Part shown: positions 25,193 through 34,634 of the stretch, piece by piece | Position numbering within the stretch: the first letter of the stretch is position 1 | Layout of the letters: each line of letters opens with the position of its first letter | DNA from: Pantanalinema sp. GBBB05 | Lineage (GTDB): Bacteria; Cyanobacteriota; Cyanobacteriia; Leptolyngbyales; Leptolyngbyaceae | Length of the DNA stretch: 64,000 nt | Reading direction: 5' to 3' | NCBI GenBank assembly: GCA_016743235.1 | Contig: VRZD01000001.1 | Coordinates: 361,268-425,267, forward strand | Notes under the pieces: model-generated | Told to the model about the DNA's origin: nothing | Databases searched by the model: none | The model's input: the letters and a program-made list of their open reading frames with translations, nothing else | Position numbers and translations under genes: made by a program

Positions 25193-26383
25193 CTAATCAG
25201 GTAGCTTGTACTGACCAACAATCCGTTTAGCGTACTCAGGAACGTGATCGTCCAGAATCTCCGGATGATGGCGTTTGACGTATAGATAGTTGCGAGTGAA
25301 GTGAGAGTCGATCGAAAAGCGGGCATATTCCAAGCCTTTCGGACCAACTCGTTCAATCACTACCCCCATTAGTTTGGCTGCCCACATTGGTAACGTTACC
25401 CCTTTGTCATAGGCAGGGATACTTTGTTGCACCGCATTCCGGCGATCGCCCTTCGAGTCTACTGGTTGCGTATCAATCTGGTCCTGCACCAGATCCAACA
25501 TTTCCTGACCACGATCGTTCCGCACGACAATCCATTGCCAGCCAAACGGAGCGCCCATATAGCCAACGACCAGATCCGCCAGTGAGTTAACGTAATCAAA
25601 ACAACTCATGCAGGACGGAGCAAACACATCCTTCAGTTCCTTGGTATTCAGCCCAAAAAAGGGCACCGTTTCCGTTGAGCCATCTTCGTGCTTGAAATGC
25701 ACCCGGAAATCCTGCATGAATTCGTAGTAGACCACTGTAGAGGGCGATCGACTGGTGGTATCCAAGAATTTCTGCAACCCGGCGCGAGTCACATTATCGA
25801 CACAGGGTGTGCCTAATACATAAAGCTTTTCTAGACCCAACTCTTGCTCGACGGCTCGGAGCGCTTGAATTTGACAGCCGACTCCAATCACCAACAGCCG
25901 CTTCATGCCGGACTGTTCGATTTGTTCCAAGACTGACAAATTGGGTGACAGCGTAGGCTTATTGACCCGCGCCGCCAGAATCTCTTCGGGTGTCCGGGCA
26001 ATTACAGGTTTCGGTTGGAAGCGATCGTCCTCTGTATTCTGCACACAGACCACGCCTTCTACCATGCCGCGAGTCAACATTTCGATCGCGATCGTGCTGA
26101 CAATTCCCGTCCATTGCGCGCCCGGAATTGGTTCCTTTTTCCGAGCTGCCATCATGTCCTGGCTCACCCCAAAATACCACTCGTCCTGGTTGTCTAGATC
26201 GCGACTGCGTCCATGAATGGTGGCTTCTAAGTCGGCAATCTGCTGATTGAGGAAGGCACAGGCGGATTTTACATAATGAATGTAATAGGTATCGCACAGT
26301 CCACATTCACTGCACAGTTCTTTCGCAGGACGACGACTGGAGGGCTTGAGTGCTTTAGCCTTCTTGTGCGGCGCAAGAGTCAT
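25193..26383 (-). CDS. bciB: 3,8-divinyl (proto)chlorophyllide 8-vinyl reductase, ferredoxin-dependent (BciB/Slr1923 type)
   Basis: A 396-residue protein of the FrhB (F420-hydrogenase beta subunit) family. N-terminal cysteines CSECGLCDTYYIHYVKSAC and later GTPCVDN and PSCMSCFDY can hold iron-sulfur clusters; FAD binding is typical of the family. In cyanobacteria the Slr1923-type protein reduces the 8-vinyl group to make monovinyl chlorophyll. A 7-hydroxymethyl-chlorophyll reductase is the closely related plant enzyme and cannot be excluded by motifs alone. It is monocistronic, convergent with the LysR gene. Confidence 0.85.
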   Translation of the reverse strand: MTLAPHKKAKALKPSSRRPAKELCSECGLCDTYYIHYVKSACAFLNQQIADLEATIHGRSRDLDNQDEWYFGVSQDMMAARKKEPIPGAQWTGIVSTIAIEMLTRGMVEGVVCVQNTEDDRFQPKPVIARTPEEILAARVNKPTLSPNLSVLEQIEQSGMKRLLVIGVGCQIQALRAVEQELGLEKLYVLGTPCVDNVTRAGLQKFLDTTSRSPSTVVYYEFMQDFRVHFKHEDGSTETVPFFGLNTKELKDVFAPSCMSCFDYVNSLADLVVGYMGAPFGWQWIVVRNDRGQEMLDLVQDQIDTQPVDSKGDRRNAVQQSIPAYDKGVTLPMWAAKLMGVVIERVGPKGLEYARFSIDSHFTRNYLYVKRHHPEILDDHVPEYAKRIVGQYKLPD

Positions 26384-26527
26384 GGGATGGCACGTTAGTT
26401 AAAAGGTCATTCTTGATTATCCTAATTGAATTTGGGCACAGGCTAATCACGCCATTTCAGCATTTAAATAGATCACAACAGGCACGAAAGGTCGTACCAG
26501 CTGATGCATGAGCCGGTTGAGCGAGTC

Positions 26528-27970
26528 TTAAGAAGCTTTGGTTAGAGTTGTGGGTGTGGTCACTAACGATCGAGAGCTGACTGGAGTCGCGATCGTAGTT
26601 TGCTCGGTTGGTGCTCCCCAGAAAATCTCATGGGAAATTGATTGTGCCAACAACCGCCGATATAGATCACTTAATCGCGCCGCAACCCCTGACCAACTAA
26701 AGTTTTGCTGAACTCGCAGAGAAGCTTGTCGGCGTAATTTTCTTGCCCAAAGTTCATCACTCAAAATCCGCTCGATCGCTTGAGCAAAAGCCGTTTCATC
26801 TTCTACAGGAGCAAGTAAGCCAGTTTCTTCAGGAATGACTGTAAACTTCAAGCCACCGACATCCGAGGCAACCACCGGTGTCCCACAAGCCATTGCCTCG
26901 ATCGCGACTAGACCAAACGGCTCATAGTGACTAGGGATTACACAAACATTAGCAGCTGTGTAGTAGAGCGGTAATAAATCATGCCCCACACGACCGACAA
27001 ATTGAGTTTGCTCAGTCAGCCCTAGTTCCTGCACAATGCCCTTGATCCGCTGTCGTTCTTGACCATCAATCTGATCGGGATCGCTACCCCCAACAATCAC
27101 CAGTCGTAGTTTCGCCGGATCAAGCCAGTCTTTCCGGTTGCCGGCTCGCAATTGGGCGAAAGCCCGGACTAGAGTTTCAATGCCTTTGCGGGGATCAAAG
27201 CGTCCGACATACAGAACGATCGCTTCGTCCGGGGCAAACCCTAACTGTTCACGAGCAGCGGTTTGAGGAATACTATGGAAGGTTTCAACATTAGTTCCAC
27301 AAGGAATGACCTCAATGCAGCCTTGATCAGAGACCAAAGAACGTAACGTGTCATGTTCTTGAGGACTAGTGGCAACCACACAGTCTGCCAGTTCCAGAAT
27401 GTCTCGTTCCACTGCCAGCCGAGTATCCGCGATCGCAGGTCGAGCAGGAACCGTCTGATATTTCACCGCTCCTAGAGAATGATAGGTGTGAATCAGCTGG
27501 ATATTACTGTGTTGTTTAAGTTGCAAGCCAATCCAGGCGGACATCCAATAGTTGGTATGAATTAAAGGGTAATTGGTACCTTCTTTGCTTTGAAATGTTT
27601 GAAATGCTTCGACAAATTCTGGTAGGTAATTAAACAGTTGATCTCGCGGAATAAATTGTTCAGGTCCAGCAGTGAGTCGGATGGTGCGACAATGAGGAGA
27701 GTGCTGGACGATTTTGGGATCTTCCGGTCTAACTTTGCGGGTAAACATATCCACCTGCCAACCCAATTTGGCTAATGCCTCACCGACCTGTCGCACATAG
27801 ACATTTTGTCCGCCAGCTTCCTCTTTACCGATCTCAGCAGCAGGATCGCCGTGATCAGAAATCAACGCGATCGCTTGGCGTCCGGGAGCATTGGAACGTG
27901 CTGAGACAAAAGGGGACTTGGGCAATCTATTGGGGCTAGATGTACCAGGCTTTTCGTTGAGACTTACCAT
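26528..27970 (-). CDS. GT4-family glycosyltransferase, sucrose-phosphate-synthase/MshA-like
   Basis: A 480-residue retaining glycosyltransferase. The first 30 residues are polar and probably disordered. The N-terminal Rossmann half has ALISDHGDPA and EAGGQNVYVRQVGEAL, a signature of sucrose-phosphate-synthase and MshA-like enzymes; the C-terminal GT4 domain has ILYVGRFDPRKGIETLV, and PSHYEPFGLVAIEAMACGTPVVAS with the E-x7-E motif. A nucleotide-sugar donor is expected. Acceptor unknown; sucrose-related synthesis is one possibility, but no phosphatase domain is fused. Confidence 0.85.
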   Translation of the reverse strand: MVSLNEKPGTSSPNRLPKSPFVSARSNAPGRQAIALISDHGDPAAEIGKEEAGGQNVYVRQVGEALAKLGWQVDMFTRKVRPEDPKIVQHSPHCRTIRLTAGPEQFIPRDQLFNYLPEFVEAFQTFQSKEGTNYPLIHTNYWMSAWIGLQLKQHSNIQLIHTYHSLGAVKYQTVPARPAIADTRLAVERDILELADCVVATSPQEHDTLRSLVSDQGCIEVIPCGTNVETFHSIPQTAAREQLGFAPDEAIVLYVGRFDPRKGIETLVRAFAQLRAGNRKDWLDPAKLRLVIVGGSDPDQIDGQERQRIKGIVQELGLTEQTQFVGRVGHDLLPLYYTAANVCVIPSHYEPFGLVAIEAMACGTPVVASDVGGLKFTVIPEETGLLAPVEDETAFAQAIERILSDELWARKLRRQASLRVQQNFSWSGVAARLSDLYRRLLAQSISHEIFWGAPTEQTTIATPVSSRSLVTTPTTLTKAS

Positions 27971-28446
27971 ACCTTCACCTCGTCAAAATGAAACTTAGAA
28001 CAATTTCAAAAGCAACCGTCAGTAGCGCTGTATGAGATTAAGGCGCTGTCTAATCAGGACAGGCAATGAAACGAACTGAATCCTGTGGATGACCCAACTG
28101 TGTCACTCAAGGTAATCAGATGGATCAGATCGCATCTACTCCCTAAAGATAGAAATTCGTCGTTGTATCAACCAGGCTAGTGTTCATGGGCTTTTGATCT
28201 GTTTTGAGAGCTGTTGTATCTTGTCGAGTCAGGGAACCGTCAGGGAATTAACTAGTGGAATTACTTGTCCACCATTAGCCGAGGATAATTTCGTAGTCAG
28301 AGTTTAAGGATAAACACCTAATTTTGGCAAGTTGGAGTTTCCGACTGGCTAGGGTAGGGAAATCCGCACCCGCTATCCTCTTGGATCCTGGTTTAGCTCA
28401 GTAAGATATAGGATTGAGAGGGAAGTATTAATTTTTATCAAAATTT
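27971..28446. other. Divergent intergenic region between two carbohydrate/hydrolase genes
   Basis: 476 bp with no convincing ORF or RNA. An octamer GTCAGGGA is repeated at 28228-28235 and 28239-28246. Otherwise I see nothing definable. Confidence 0.4.
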
Positions 28447-29361
28447 ATGACATCTCTTTCACCATCCCTAAATTCTACTGCTCCAGCAACACTGATTTGG
28501 CAATGGCAGGGATTTCCCATTACCTACCAAACGCAAGGGCAGCAAGGGAGCGCTGTGGTGTTGATTCATGGCTTTGGCGCCTCCTTAGGGCATTGGCGGA
28601 AAAATTTACCTATACTGGCAGCCACTAATCGAGTGTATGCGCTGGACTTAATTGGCTTTGGAGGTTCGGCAAAACCCAAGCCTGGCGCCGAGATAGATTA
28701 CACTTTCGACACTTGGGGACAACAGATCGCTGATTTTTGTCGAGAAGTGGTGGGTGAACCCGTCGTATTGGTCGGTAACTCGATCGGTTGTATTGCAGCC
28801 ATGCAAGCGGCGATCGTGGCTCCAGACCTTACTCAGGGGGTGGTGATGATCAATTGTTCCTTGCGGTTACTCCACGATCGCCGCCGCGCCACTCAACCCT
28901 GGTACAAGCAACTTGGCGCCCCATTACTTCAGCAGATTTTGAAGTTTCCTGCGATCGGACGAGCCTTCTTTAACCAAATTGCTCGACCAGAGACAGTCCG
29001 CAAGATTTTGCTGAAAGCCTACATTCAAGCCGAAGCCGTTACTGAGGAATTAGTTGATTTGTTAATGGAGCCAGCCCGAGATCCCGGTGCGGCAGATGTG
29101 TTTCTAGCCTTTACGGGCTACTCTCAAGGACCATTACCCGAGGATCTGTTAGAGGTGTTGCCCTGCCCTGCGGTGCTACTGTGGGGAGCAGATGATCCTT
29201 GGGAACCGATCGCTCTGGGACGGGAATGGGCTGCATTTCCGCAAGTCCAGGCGTTTATTCCGATCGAGGGCGTCGGGCATTGTCCGCAGGATGAAGCTCC
29301 AGAATTGGTCAATCCGTTGTTACAGGAATGGATTGGTAAATTGAGCCAAGCAGTTACTTAG
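28447..29361 (+). CDS. Alpha/beta-fold hydrolase
   Basis: A 304-residue alpha/beta hydrolase: oxyanion-region VLIHGFGASLGHWRKN, nucleophile elbow LVGNSIGCIAAM (Ser in GNSIG, about residue 103), acid in LLWGADDPWEP and catalytic His in GVGHCPQDEAP. A cap domain spans about residues 140-220. The DLIGFGGSAKP stretch is typical of cyanobacterial and plastid homologues of this group. Substrate unknown. Confidence 0.85.
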   Translation: MTSLSPSLNSTAPATLIWQWQGFPITYQTQGQQGSAVVLIHGFGASLGHWRKNLPILAATNRVYALDLIGFGGSAKPKPGAEIDYTFDTWGQQIADFCREVVGEPVVLVGNSIGCIAAMQAAIVAPDLTQGVVMINCSLRLLHDRRRATQPWYKQLGAPLLQQILKFPAIGRAFFNQIARPETVRKILLKAYIQAEAVTEELVDLLMEPARDPGAADVFLAFTGYSQGPLPEDLLEVLPCPAVLLWGADDPWEPIALGREWAAFPQVQAFIPIEGVGHCPQDEAPELVNPLLQEWIGKLSQAVT

Positions 29362-29538
29362 AGTTAATTAAAAAGTTGCATAAAACTGGGTGATACACCG
29401 TAGATCACTGAGGAAAGGCTCGTCATTCAGGGTTGGTCAGCTTAAAGTTGTGGATAAGTACTGACCGCAAAACTCTGATTGACGACCATTGCTCGACGAT
29501 CGCCTGCTGCAAACCCATACCTGGCAACGGTAGCACCT

Positions 29539-30753
29539 ATGCGGATTTTATTTTTGCACTCTAACTTTCCGGCTCAATTTCGCCATTTAGCGACTGTATT
29601 GGCGCAGCAACCTGGCAACCAAGTGATTTTTGGGACGAAACGGCGAGAAGGGTCAATTCCAGGAGTCGTCAAAGCGATTTATGCCCCCTCGCGGCAAGCG
29701 AATCCTCAAACTCACCGTTATGTGCGATCGCTGGAAAATGCAGTGCTGGAAGGTCAGGCAGTGTATCGCATGGCAACGGCATTAAAGGCCAAGGGGTTTG
29801 TGCCGGATGTGGTGTATTCCCATTCGGGTTGGGGCAATAGTTTATTTATTAAAGATGTCTTTCCCACTACAGAATTACGCTGTTATTTCGAGTGGTTTTA
29901 TCACGCCCACGGGTCCGATGCCGATTTTGATCCCGCCCAACCCTTAAGTGCCGATGATGAAGCCTGGGTGAGAATCCAGAATGCCTCAATTTTGTTGGAT
30001 GCGACGAATTGCGATCGGGGTCTATCCCCTACTGGCTGGCAACACCAGCAGTTCCCCAAGGAACTCCAGAGCAAGATTACGGTGTTGCATGACGGAGTGG
30101 ATACCCAGTTCTTTCAACCCCAACCGGGAGCCAAGTTAGTCTTACCATCGCTCAACTTGGATTTGTCAGCAGTCGATGAACTGATTACCTATGTGGGGCG
30201 AGGGATGGAGCCTTATCGCGGCTTTCCTCAGTTTATGCAGGCGGTTTCCCTTCTGCAAAAACGGCGTCCCAAGTGTCATGTGGTCGTTGTCGGTGAAGAT
30301 CGGGTTGCTTATGGCAAATCTCTCCCCGATGGTAAGACCTATAAGCAACTGATGTTAGAAACCTTGCCGTTAGATTTATCACGGCTGCACTTTACTGGGC
30401 TACTCCCCTACAACCAATATCTCCAGGTGTTGCAGGCTTCTTCTGCCCATGTGTACCTAACCCGCCCGTTCGTGTTGTCCTGGTCGATGCTGGAATCGAT
30501 GTCAGCAGGCTGTTTGCTGGTGGCATCTAAAACGGCTCCCGTCCAGGAAGTGATCGAAGACAACTACAACGGATTGTTAGCCGACTTCTTCTCACCCGAA
30601 GAGATCTGTGATCGCTTGGAAGAAGCATTAGATAACCGCGATCGCATGGCTCAGATCCGCGCTAATGCCAGACAGACGATCGTCGATCGCTACGATATGA
30701 ACACCCTACTACCCAAGCATCTTCAGTGGTTACAAGCACAGTCATTTAACTAA
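29539..30753 (+). CDS. GT4-family glycosyltransferase
   Basis: A 404-residue protein from the ATG at 29539 (MRILFLHSNFPAQFRHLA); a TTG 60 nt upstream is in frame but unlikely. The N-terminal domain has HSGWGNSLFIKDVFP and YFEWFYHAHGSDADFDP; the C-terminal GT4 domain has ITYVGRGMEPYRGFPQFMQA and a LTRPFVLSWSMLESMSAGCLLVAS active-site loop with the conserved Glu. This N-terminal type is common in polysaccharide loci of cyanobacteria. No other exopolysaccharide genes lie nearby, so its acceptor is unknown. Confidence 0.85.
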   Translation: MRILFLHSNFPAQFRHLATVLAQQPGNQVIFGTKRREGSIPGVVKAIYAPSRQANPQTHRYVRSLENAVLEGQAVYRMATALKAKGFVPDVVYSHSGWGNSLFIKDVFPTTELRCYFEWFYHAHGSDADFDPAQPLSADDEAWVRIQNASILLDATNCDRGLSPTGWQHQQFPKELQSKITVLHDGVDTQFFQPQPGAKLVLPSLNLDLSAVDELITYVGRGMEPYRGFPQFMQAVSLLQKRRPKCHVVVVGEDRVAYGKSLPDGKTYKQLMLETLPLDLSRLHFTGLLPYNQYLQVLQASSAHVYLTRPFVLSWSMLESMSAGCLLVASKTAPVQEVIEDNYNGLLADFFSPEEICDRLEEALDNRDRMAQIRANARQTIVDRYDMNTLLPKHLQWLQAQSFN

Positions 30754-30835
30754 TCAGCAAGGACAAAGGGCTGTTTGAAAAATTATTGAGATTTACACTG
30801 GAGAAGGACAATCTACGCTCTTGATCGTAATCTGA

Positions 30836-32023
30836 ATGCAATATCGACGGTTTGGACGGACTGAATTACAAATGCCAGTATTTTCCTGCGGGGGAATGCG
30901 GTATCAGTACAAGTGGCAAGATGTGCCACTAGCAGAGATTCCAGCTGACCAGCAGGAGAGTTTAGCTGCCACAATTCGCCGATCGCTAGACGTTGGCATT
31001 AATCACATTGAAACGGCGCGAGGGTATGGGACTTCAGAGTTGCAGTTGGGGCAAGTGTTACCGCAATTTCCCCGCGATCGCTTGATTGTGCAAACCAAAG
31101 TGTCGCCCGAAGCTGACCCGGAAAAGTTCCGGTATAAGTTAGAAACTTCGCTAGCAAACCTGCAACTTCCCTATGTTGATCTACTCGGAATTCATGGGAT
31201 TAATACACCAGAATTAATCGATTGGACTGTGAAACCAGGTGGCTGTTTAGAGGTGGCTCGGCAGTTCCAAAAACAGGGAAAGATCCGCTTTATTGGATTC
31301 TCCACTCACGCTCCAGTAGATGTGATTGTGCAGGCGATTGCAACCGATCAATTTGATTATGTTAATCTTCACTGGTACTACATTAATCAAACGAACTGGG
31401 CAGCGATCGAGGCAGCAAATCGGCACGATATGGGTGTGTTTATTATCAGTCCCACTGAGAAAGGTGGTCTGTTATTTAATCCCCCATCTCGATTAGTGGA
31501 ATTGTGTCAACCGTTAAGCCCGATCGTCTTCAACGACCTGTTTTGTTTAAGTCATCCGCAAGTTCATACTTTAAGTATTGGTGCAGCTAACCCCCAGAAT
31601 TTTGATGAACATTTGAAGACATTAGCTTGGCTCGATCGAGCGAATGAAATTTTACCGAGCATTTTAGACCGTTTAGAACAAGCGGCGATCGAGCGATTGG
31701 GGGCAGAGTGGTATCACACCTGGCAGATTGGACTACCCACAATTGAGCAAACTCCTGGTGGTTTAAATATTCGAGTGATTCTATGGCTACGCAATTTAGC
31801 GATCGCGTATGACATGGTAGATTATGCCAAAATGCGCTACAACTTACTGGGCAATGGTGGGCATTGGTTTCCCGGTATTCAGGCACACGACATTGTTCCA
31901 GATACATTGAAAGCATGTTTAAGCCAGAGTCCCCACGCGGATAAAATTCCTCAACTATTGATAGAAACGCATAAATTATTAGGGGGGCAGGAACTCAAAC
32001 GATTATCCCAACAATCAACATGA
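30836..32023 (+). CDS. Aldo/keto reductase family protein
   Basis: A 395-residue TIM-barrel oxidoreductase: MQYRRFGRTELQMPVFSCGG, GINHIETARGYGTSELQLG, LIVQTKVSP (Lys) and LLGIHGINTP (His) give the catalytic tetrad positions, except that the usual Asp of DTAxxYG is Glu here. The C-terminal 100 residues after the barrel resemble those of related proteins that carry a ferredoxin-like Cys motif, but no Cys cluster is present. Substrate unknown. Its stop overlaps the next gene's ATG (ATGA), so the two are co-translated. Confidence 0.8.
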   Translation: MQYRRFGRTELQMPVFSCGGMRYQYKWQDVPLAEIPADQQESLAATIRRSLDVGINHIETARGYGTSELQLGQVLPQFPRDRLIVQTKVSPEADPEKFRYKLETSLANLQLPYVDLLGIHGINTPELIDWTVKPGGCLEVARQFQKQGKIRFIGFSTHAPVDVIVQAIATDQFDYVNLHWYYINQTNWAAIEAANRHDMGVFIISPTEKGGLLFNPPSRLVELCQPLSPIVFNDLFCLSHPQVHTLSIGAANPQNFDEHLKTLAWLDRANEILPSILDRLEQAAIERLGAEWYHTWQIGLPTIEQTPGGLNIRVILWLRNLAIAYDMVDYAKMRYNLLGNGGHWFPGIQAHDIVPDTLKACLSQSPHADKIPQLLIETHKLLGGQELKRLSQQST

Positions 32024-32442
32024 CCTCCCCACTTTCGCCGAATCATTCTGACTTTCGCTATCGGCTAATTCTCCTGATTAGTATGATCGTGATTGTGCCG
32101 TTAGGCTATATCATTCGCTTTTCTGAAGTGGATCAGGGAGGATTTGGCGACTTCTTTGGTAGTGTTGCCTATGAAATATTTTGGATACTATTGATTGTCT
32201 TTTACTTTCCTAAATTCTCAGTAATGAAAGCCGCGATCGCCGTTTGTTTAGCCACCTGTGCGATCGAATTTCTCCAACTTTGGACACCACCATTTTTGCA
32301 AGCCATTCGCGCTACTTTACCTGGACGCTTAGTATTAGGAAATACCTTTCTATGGTCAGATTTCCCAGCGTACTTTGTGGGTAGTTTTCTCGGTTGGTTA
32401 GGGGTACGATCGTTAAAAAACCTAGCCTACGCTCGCAGGTAG
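32020..32442 (+). CDS. DUF2809 family membrane protein
   Basis: A 140-residue protein with four hydrophobic segments (about 14-32, 45-63, 68-88, 113-132) and the DUF2809 patterns GSVAYEIFWILLI, CAIEFLQLW and LGNTFLWSDFPAYFVGSFLG. It begins at the 4-nt overlap with the aldo/keto reductase. Function unknown. Confidence 0.8.
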   Translation: MTSPLSPNHSDFRYRLILLISMIVIVPLGYIIRFSEVDQGGFGDFFGSVAYEIFWILLIVFYFPKFSVMKAAIAVCLATCAIEFLQLWTPPFLQAIRATLPGRLVLGNTFLWSDFPAYFVGSFLGWLGVRSLKNLAYARR

Positions 32443-32506
32443 ATCCAGTAGCGGTTGCTGAAGAAGATAAAACGCTAGACTACCAGTATTGTCTGGAGTC
32501 TACCGT

Positions 32507-33109
32507 ATGATTGACCTCTATACGTTTACAACTCCCAACGGTCGAAAAGCCTCGATTATGTTGGAAGAAGTGGGACTACCGTACACGGTACATGTGATTG
32601 ATATCCGGCAAGGAGATCAATTTACGCCTGAGTTTGTTGCCATTAACCCCAATAGCAAAATTCCCGCGATCGTTGATCAAGACACCCATATAACCGTGTT
32701 TGAATCCGGCGCAATTTTGATTTATTTGGCGGAAAAGACAGGTAAATTCTTCCCGACAGATCAAGTGGGTCGATTTCGGGTATTGGAATGGTTAATGTTC
32801 CAAATGGCGAGCGTCGGACCCATGTTTGGACAGCTGAACCATTTCAAGCGATTTGCTCCCGAACCGATTCCCTACGCGATCCAGCGCTACGAACAAGAAA
32901 CCTTGCGGTTATATGGCGTATTGGATCAACAACTTGCCAGTCAAGAATTTATTTGTGGTGACTATTCGATCGCAGATATTGCCACATTTCCCTGGGTCGC
33001 AGTGTATGACTTCCAGGGACTGACGCTAGACAACCATCCCCATCTAAACCGCTGGTTTGAAACCATGCAGGCTCGTCCCGCTGTAGCACGTGGGATGGCA
33101 GTTCCCTAG
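32507..33109 (+). CDS. Glutathione S-transferase family protein
   Basis: A 200-residue cytosolic GST from ATG 32507 (MIDLYTFTTPNGRKASIMLEE); a TTG 18 nt upstream is in frame but lacks support. The thioredoxin-like N-terminal domain has NPNSKIPAIVD and the glutathione-binding FESGAILIYLAE; the C-terminal helical domain has YSIADIATFPWV. It is close to the YfcG/YghU (Nu-class) group by the PNGRKAS motif. Likely a thiol-disulfide or conjugation enzyme. Confidence 0.87.
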   Translation: MIDLYTFTTPNGRKASIMLEEVGLPYTVHVIDIRQGDQFTPEFVAINPNSKIPAIVDQDTHITVFESGAILIYLAEKTGKFFPTDQVGRFRVLEWLMFQMASVGPMFGQLNHFKRFAPEPIPYAIQRYEQETLRLYGVLDQQLASQEFICGDYSIADIATFPWVAVYDFQGLTLDNHPHLNRWFETMQARPAVARGMAVP

Positions 33110-33210
33110 GAATATTCCTGGTCTACCTTAATTTTTTGCGTAGTTTGCTACAGAATCGCTCAATCTACGACAAGATTCGATTAAGTCCATTTCGTCGCAG
33201 GAGACAATTA

Positions 33211-33723
33211 ATGATTTCCCCCCGTTGGCGTAGGATTCTTGCTCCCATTTTTCTAAGTTTATTGTTGCTGGTCTCTGCCTGTGCGCCGGAAGCGCCTTCC
33301 CGCTATGATCAAGTGCAACAGGAAACTAGCCGCCGAGGTGCTGAACCCGCTGTTGCCAAAGATGCCACTCAGGGTAGCGAATTTAATAAGTTTTTCCCGA
33401 AATCGGCACCAGGCTATCAAATTGTTCCGGCTCAAGAGAAGAAAGGCTTCGCTGAACACAAAGTTAATAAAGGCGGTAAGAACGTCGCCGTGCTATCGAT
33501 TAGCGATACCAGTAGTGTGCCATCGGCTGCCGCTAAGTATCAGAACAGTACGAAGAAGATTTCTGGCTATCCTGCGGTAGAGCAAGGCAGCCAGACAACT
33601 GGGATTTTGGTCAACGATCGCTATCAGGTCAAAGTCAGTTCTCGGGATCCGTCCTTTACCCCACAGGATCGGGTGGCTTGGATTGCCAAATTTAACTTAA
33701 ACGGCTTAGAACGCCTTAATTAA
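33211..33723 (+). CDS. Hypothetical lipoprotein
   Basis: A 170-residue protein from ATG 33211, which has CAGGAGA 6 nt upstream; 25 more codons are open before it. The signal sequence ISPRWRRILAPIFLSLLLLVSAC ends in a lipobox, so it should be lipid-anchored at the Cys. The mature part is polar (FNKFFPKSAPGYQIVPAQEKKGFAEHKV, RYQVKVSSRDPSFTPQDR). I do not recognise a domain. It sits 12 bp before the next gene, with that gene's AAGGAG site at its stop codon: a tightly linked pair. Confidence 0.75.
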   Translation: MISPRWRRILAPIFLSLLLLVSACAPEAPSRYDQVQQETSRRGAEPAVAKDATQGSEFNKFFPKSAPGYQIVPAQEKKGFAEHKVNKGGKNVAVLSISDTSSVPSAAAKYQNSTKKISGYPAVEQGSQTTGILVNDRYQVKVSSRDPSFTPQDRVAWIAKFNLNGLERLN

Positions 33724-33735
33724 GGAGCCTCAATT

Positions 33736-34620
33736 GTGAGTAAAGCAATATTTGAGTTGGTAGATGAGCTACCAAAGGGCGGAATTACAGTCATGGCACT
33801 GAATTCCTTAGATTTTTTGCTGCCTGGACAATGGCAAAATACCGTAGGTTTCGATAACACCATTCGAACGGTAACGGGCGAAACAGACGAGAGCTTAATT
33901 CAGCAAATTGGTGAACGGGCGGTGACGTTGTATAACGATAAATCGCAAGGCTACCAACGAGCGATGTGGCTATATGACACGGTCGATTCCGCTTCGGGGA
34001 TGTTGGGCACAGCCGCTTTGGCGAACCGGATCGGACAGGATACCTTTCTGGGATTTTTGAAGAACATTACGCCCAAACCCGAAAACGCCCAAAGTATTGA
34101 CTTAGGTGTGAAGTTAGTGACTGAAATTGTTGCCTTCTGCCAAATTAATGGCATTCCTGGAGATAGTGTGGGCGACTTTCTCGCTGCCTTGGGGGACTAC
34201 AGTGGTGAGTCACTCATGCGGATGGCAGCTTTGGTGTGCTTCGATGGCATTATTCCTTTAGGTCCCGAATTTGCCGGTAAAGCGTTGGATATGCTGAAAG
34301 GAACCAATCCTTCTGAATTAGAAGGCAACCAAACGTTCAATGGTGTGAAAGATCTGATTCCAGGTGGCAATCCCACCGCGCAATTGGGCTTTATTACCCA
34401 AAGTTTTGACTCGGTCAAAGGCTGGATGACTAACTTTGTCTCCTCCACAGGAGCCACCCGCGAACGCTTGTTAGGTGGACTCAAAGGTTTTATTGACTTT
34501 ACCGATGATAAAGCCGATTACGTCGGGGCATTGTTAGATATGAACGTCAAGTATTACCGACATACGGGCGTTCAAACGTTGGCACGTCGTTTAGTCGAAC
34601 GGGCTTACGCTGAACTCTAG
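33736..34620 (+). CDS. Conserved cyanobacterial hypothetical protein
   Basis: A 294-residue, mainly helical soluble protein starting at GTG 33736 with AAGGAG at 33722-33727. There is no signal peptide or membrane segment. Stretches such as NSLDFLLPGQWQNTVGFDNTI, SQGYQRAMWLYDTVDSASG and DDKADYVGALLDMNVKYYRHTG look conserved, but I cannot place a family. Its coupling to the lipoprotein upstream suggests a common process at the envelope (inference). Confidence 0.7.
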   Translation: MSKAIFELVDELPKGGITVMALNSLDFLLPGQWQNTVGFDNTIRTVTGETDESLIQQIGERAVTLYNDKSQGYQRAMWLYDTVDSASGMLGTAALANRIGQDTFLGFLKNITPKPENAQSIDLGVKLVTEIVAFCQINGIPGDSVGDFLAALGDYSGESLMRMAALVCFDGIIPLGPEFAGKALDMLKGTNPSELEGNQTFNGVKDLIPGGNPTAQLGFITQSFDSVKGWMTNFVSSTGATRERLLGGLKGFIDFTDDKADYVGALLDMNVKYYRHTGVQTLARRLVERAYAEL

Positions 34621-34634
34621 ATCTTGGCTTTAGG

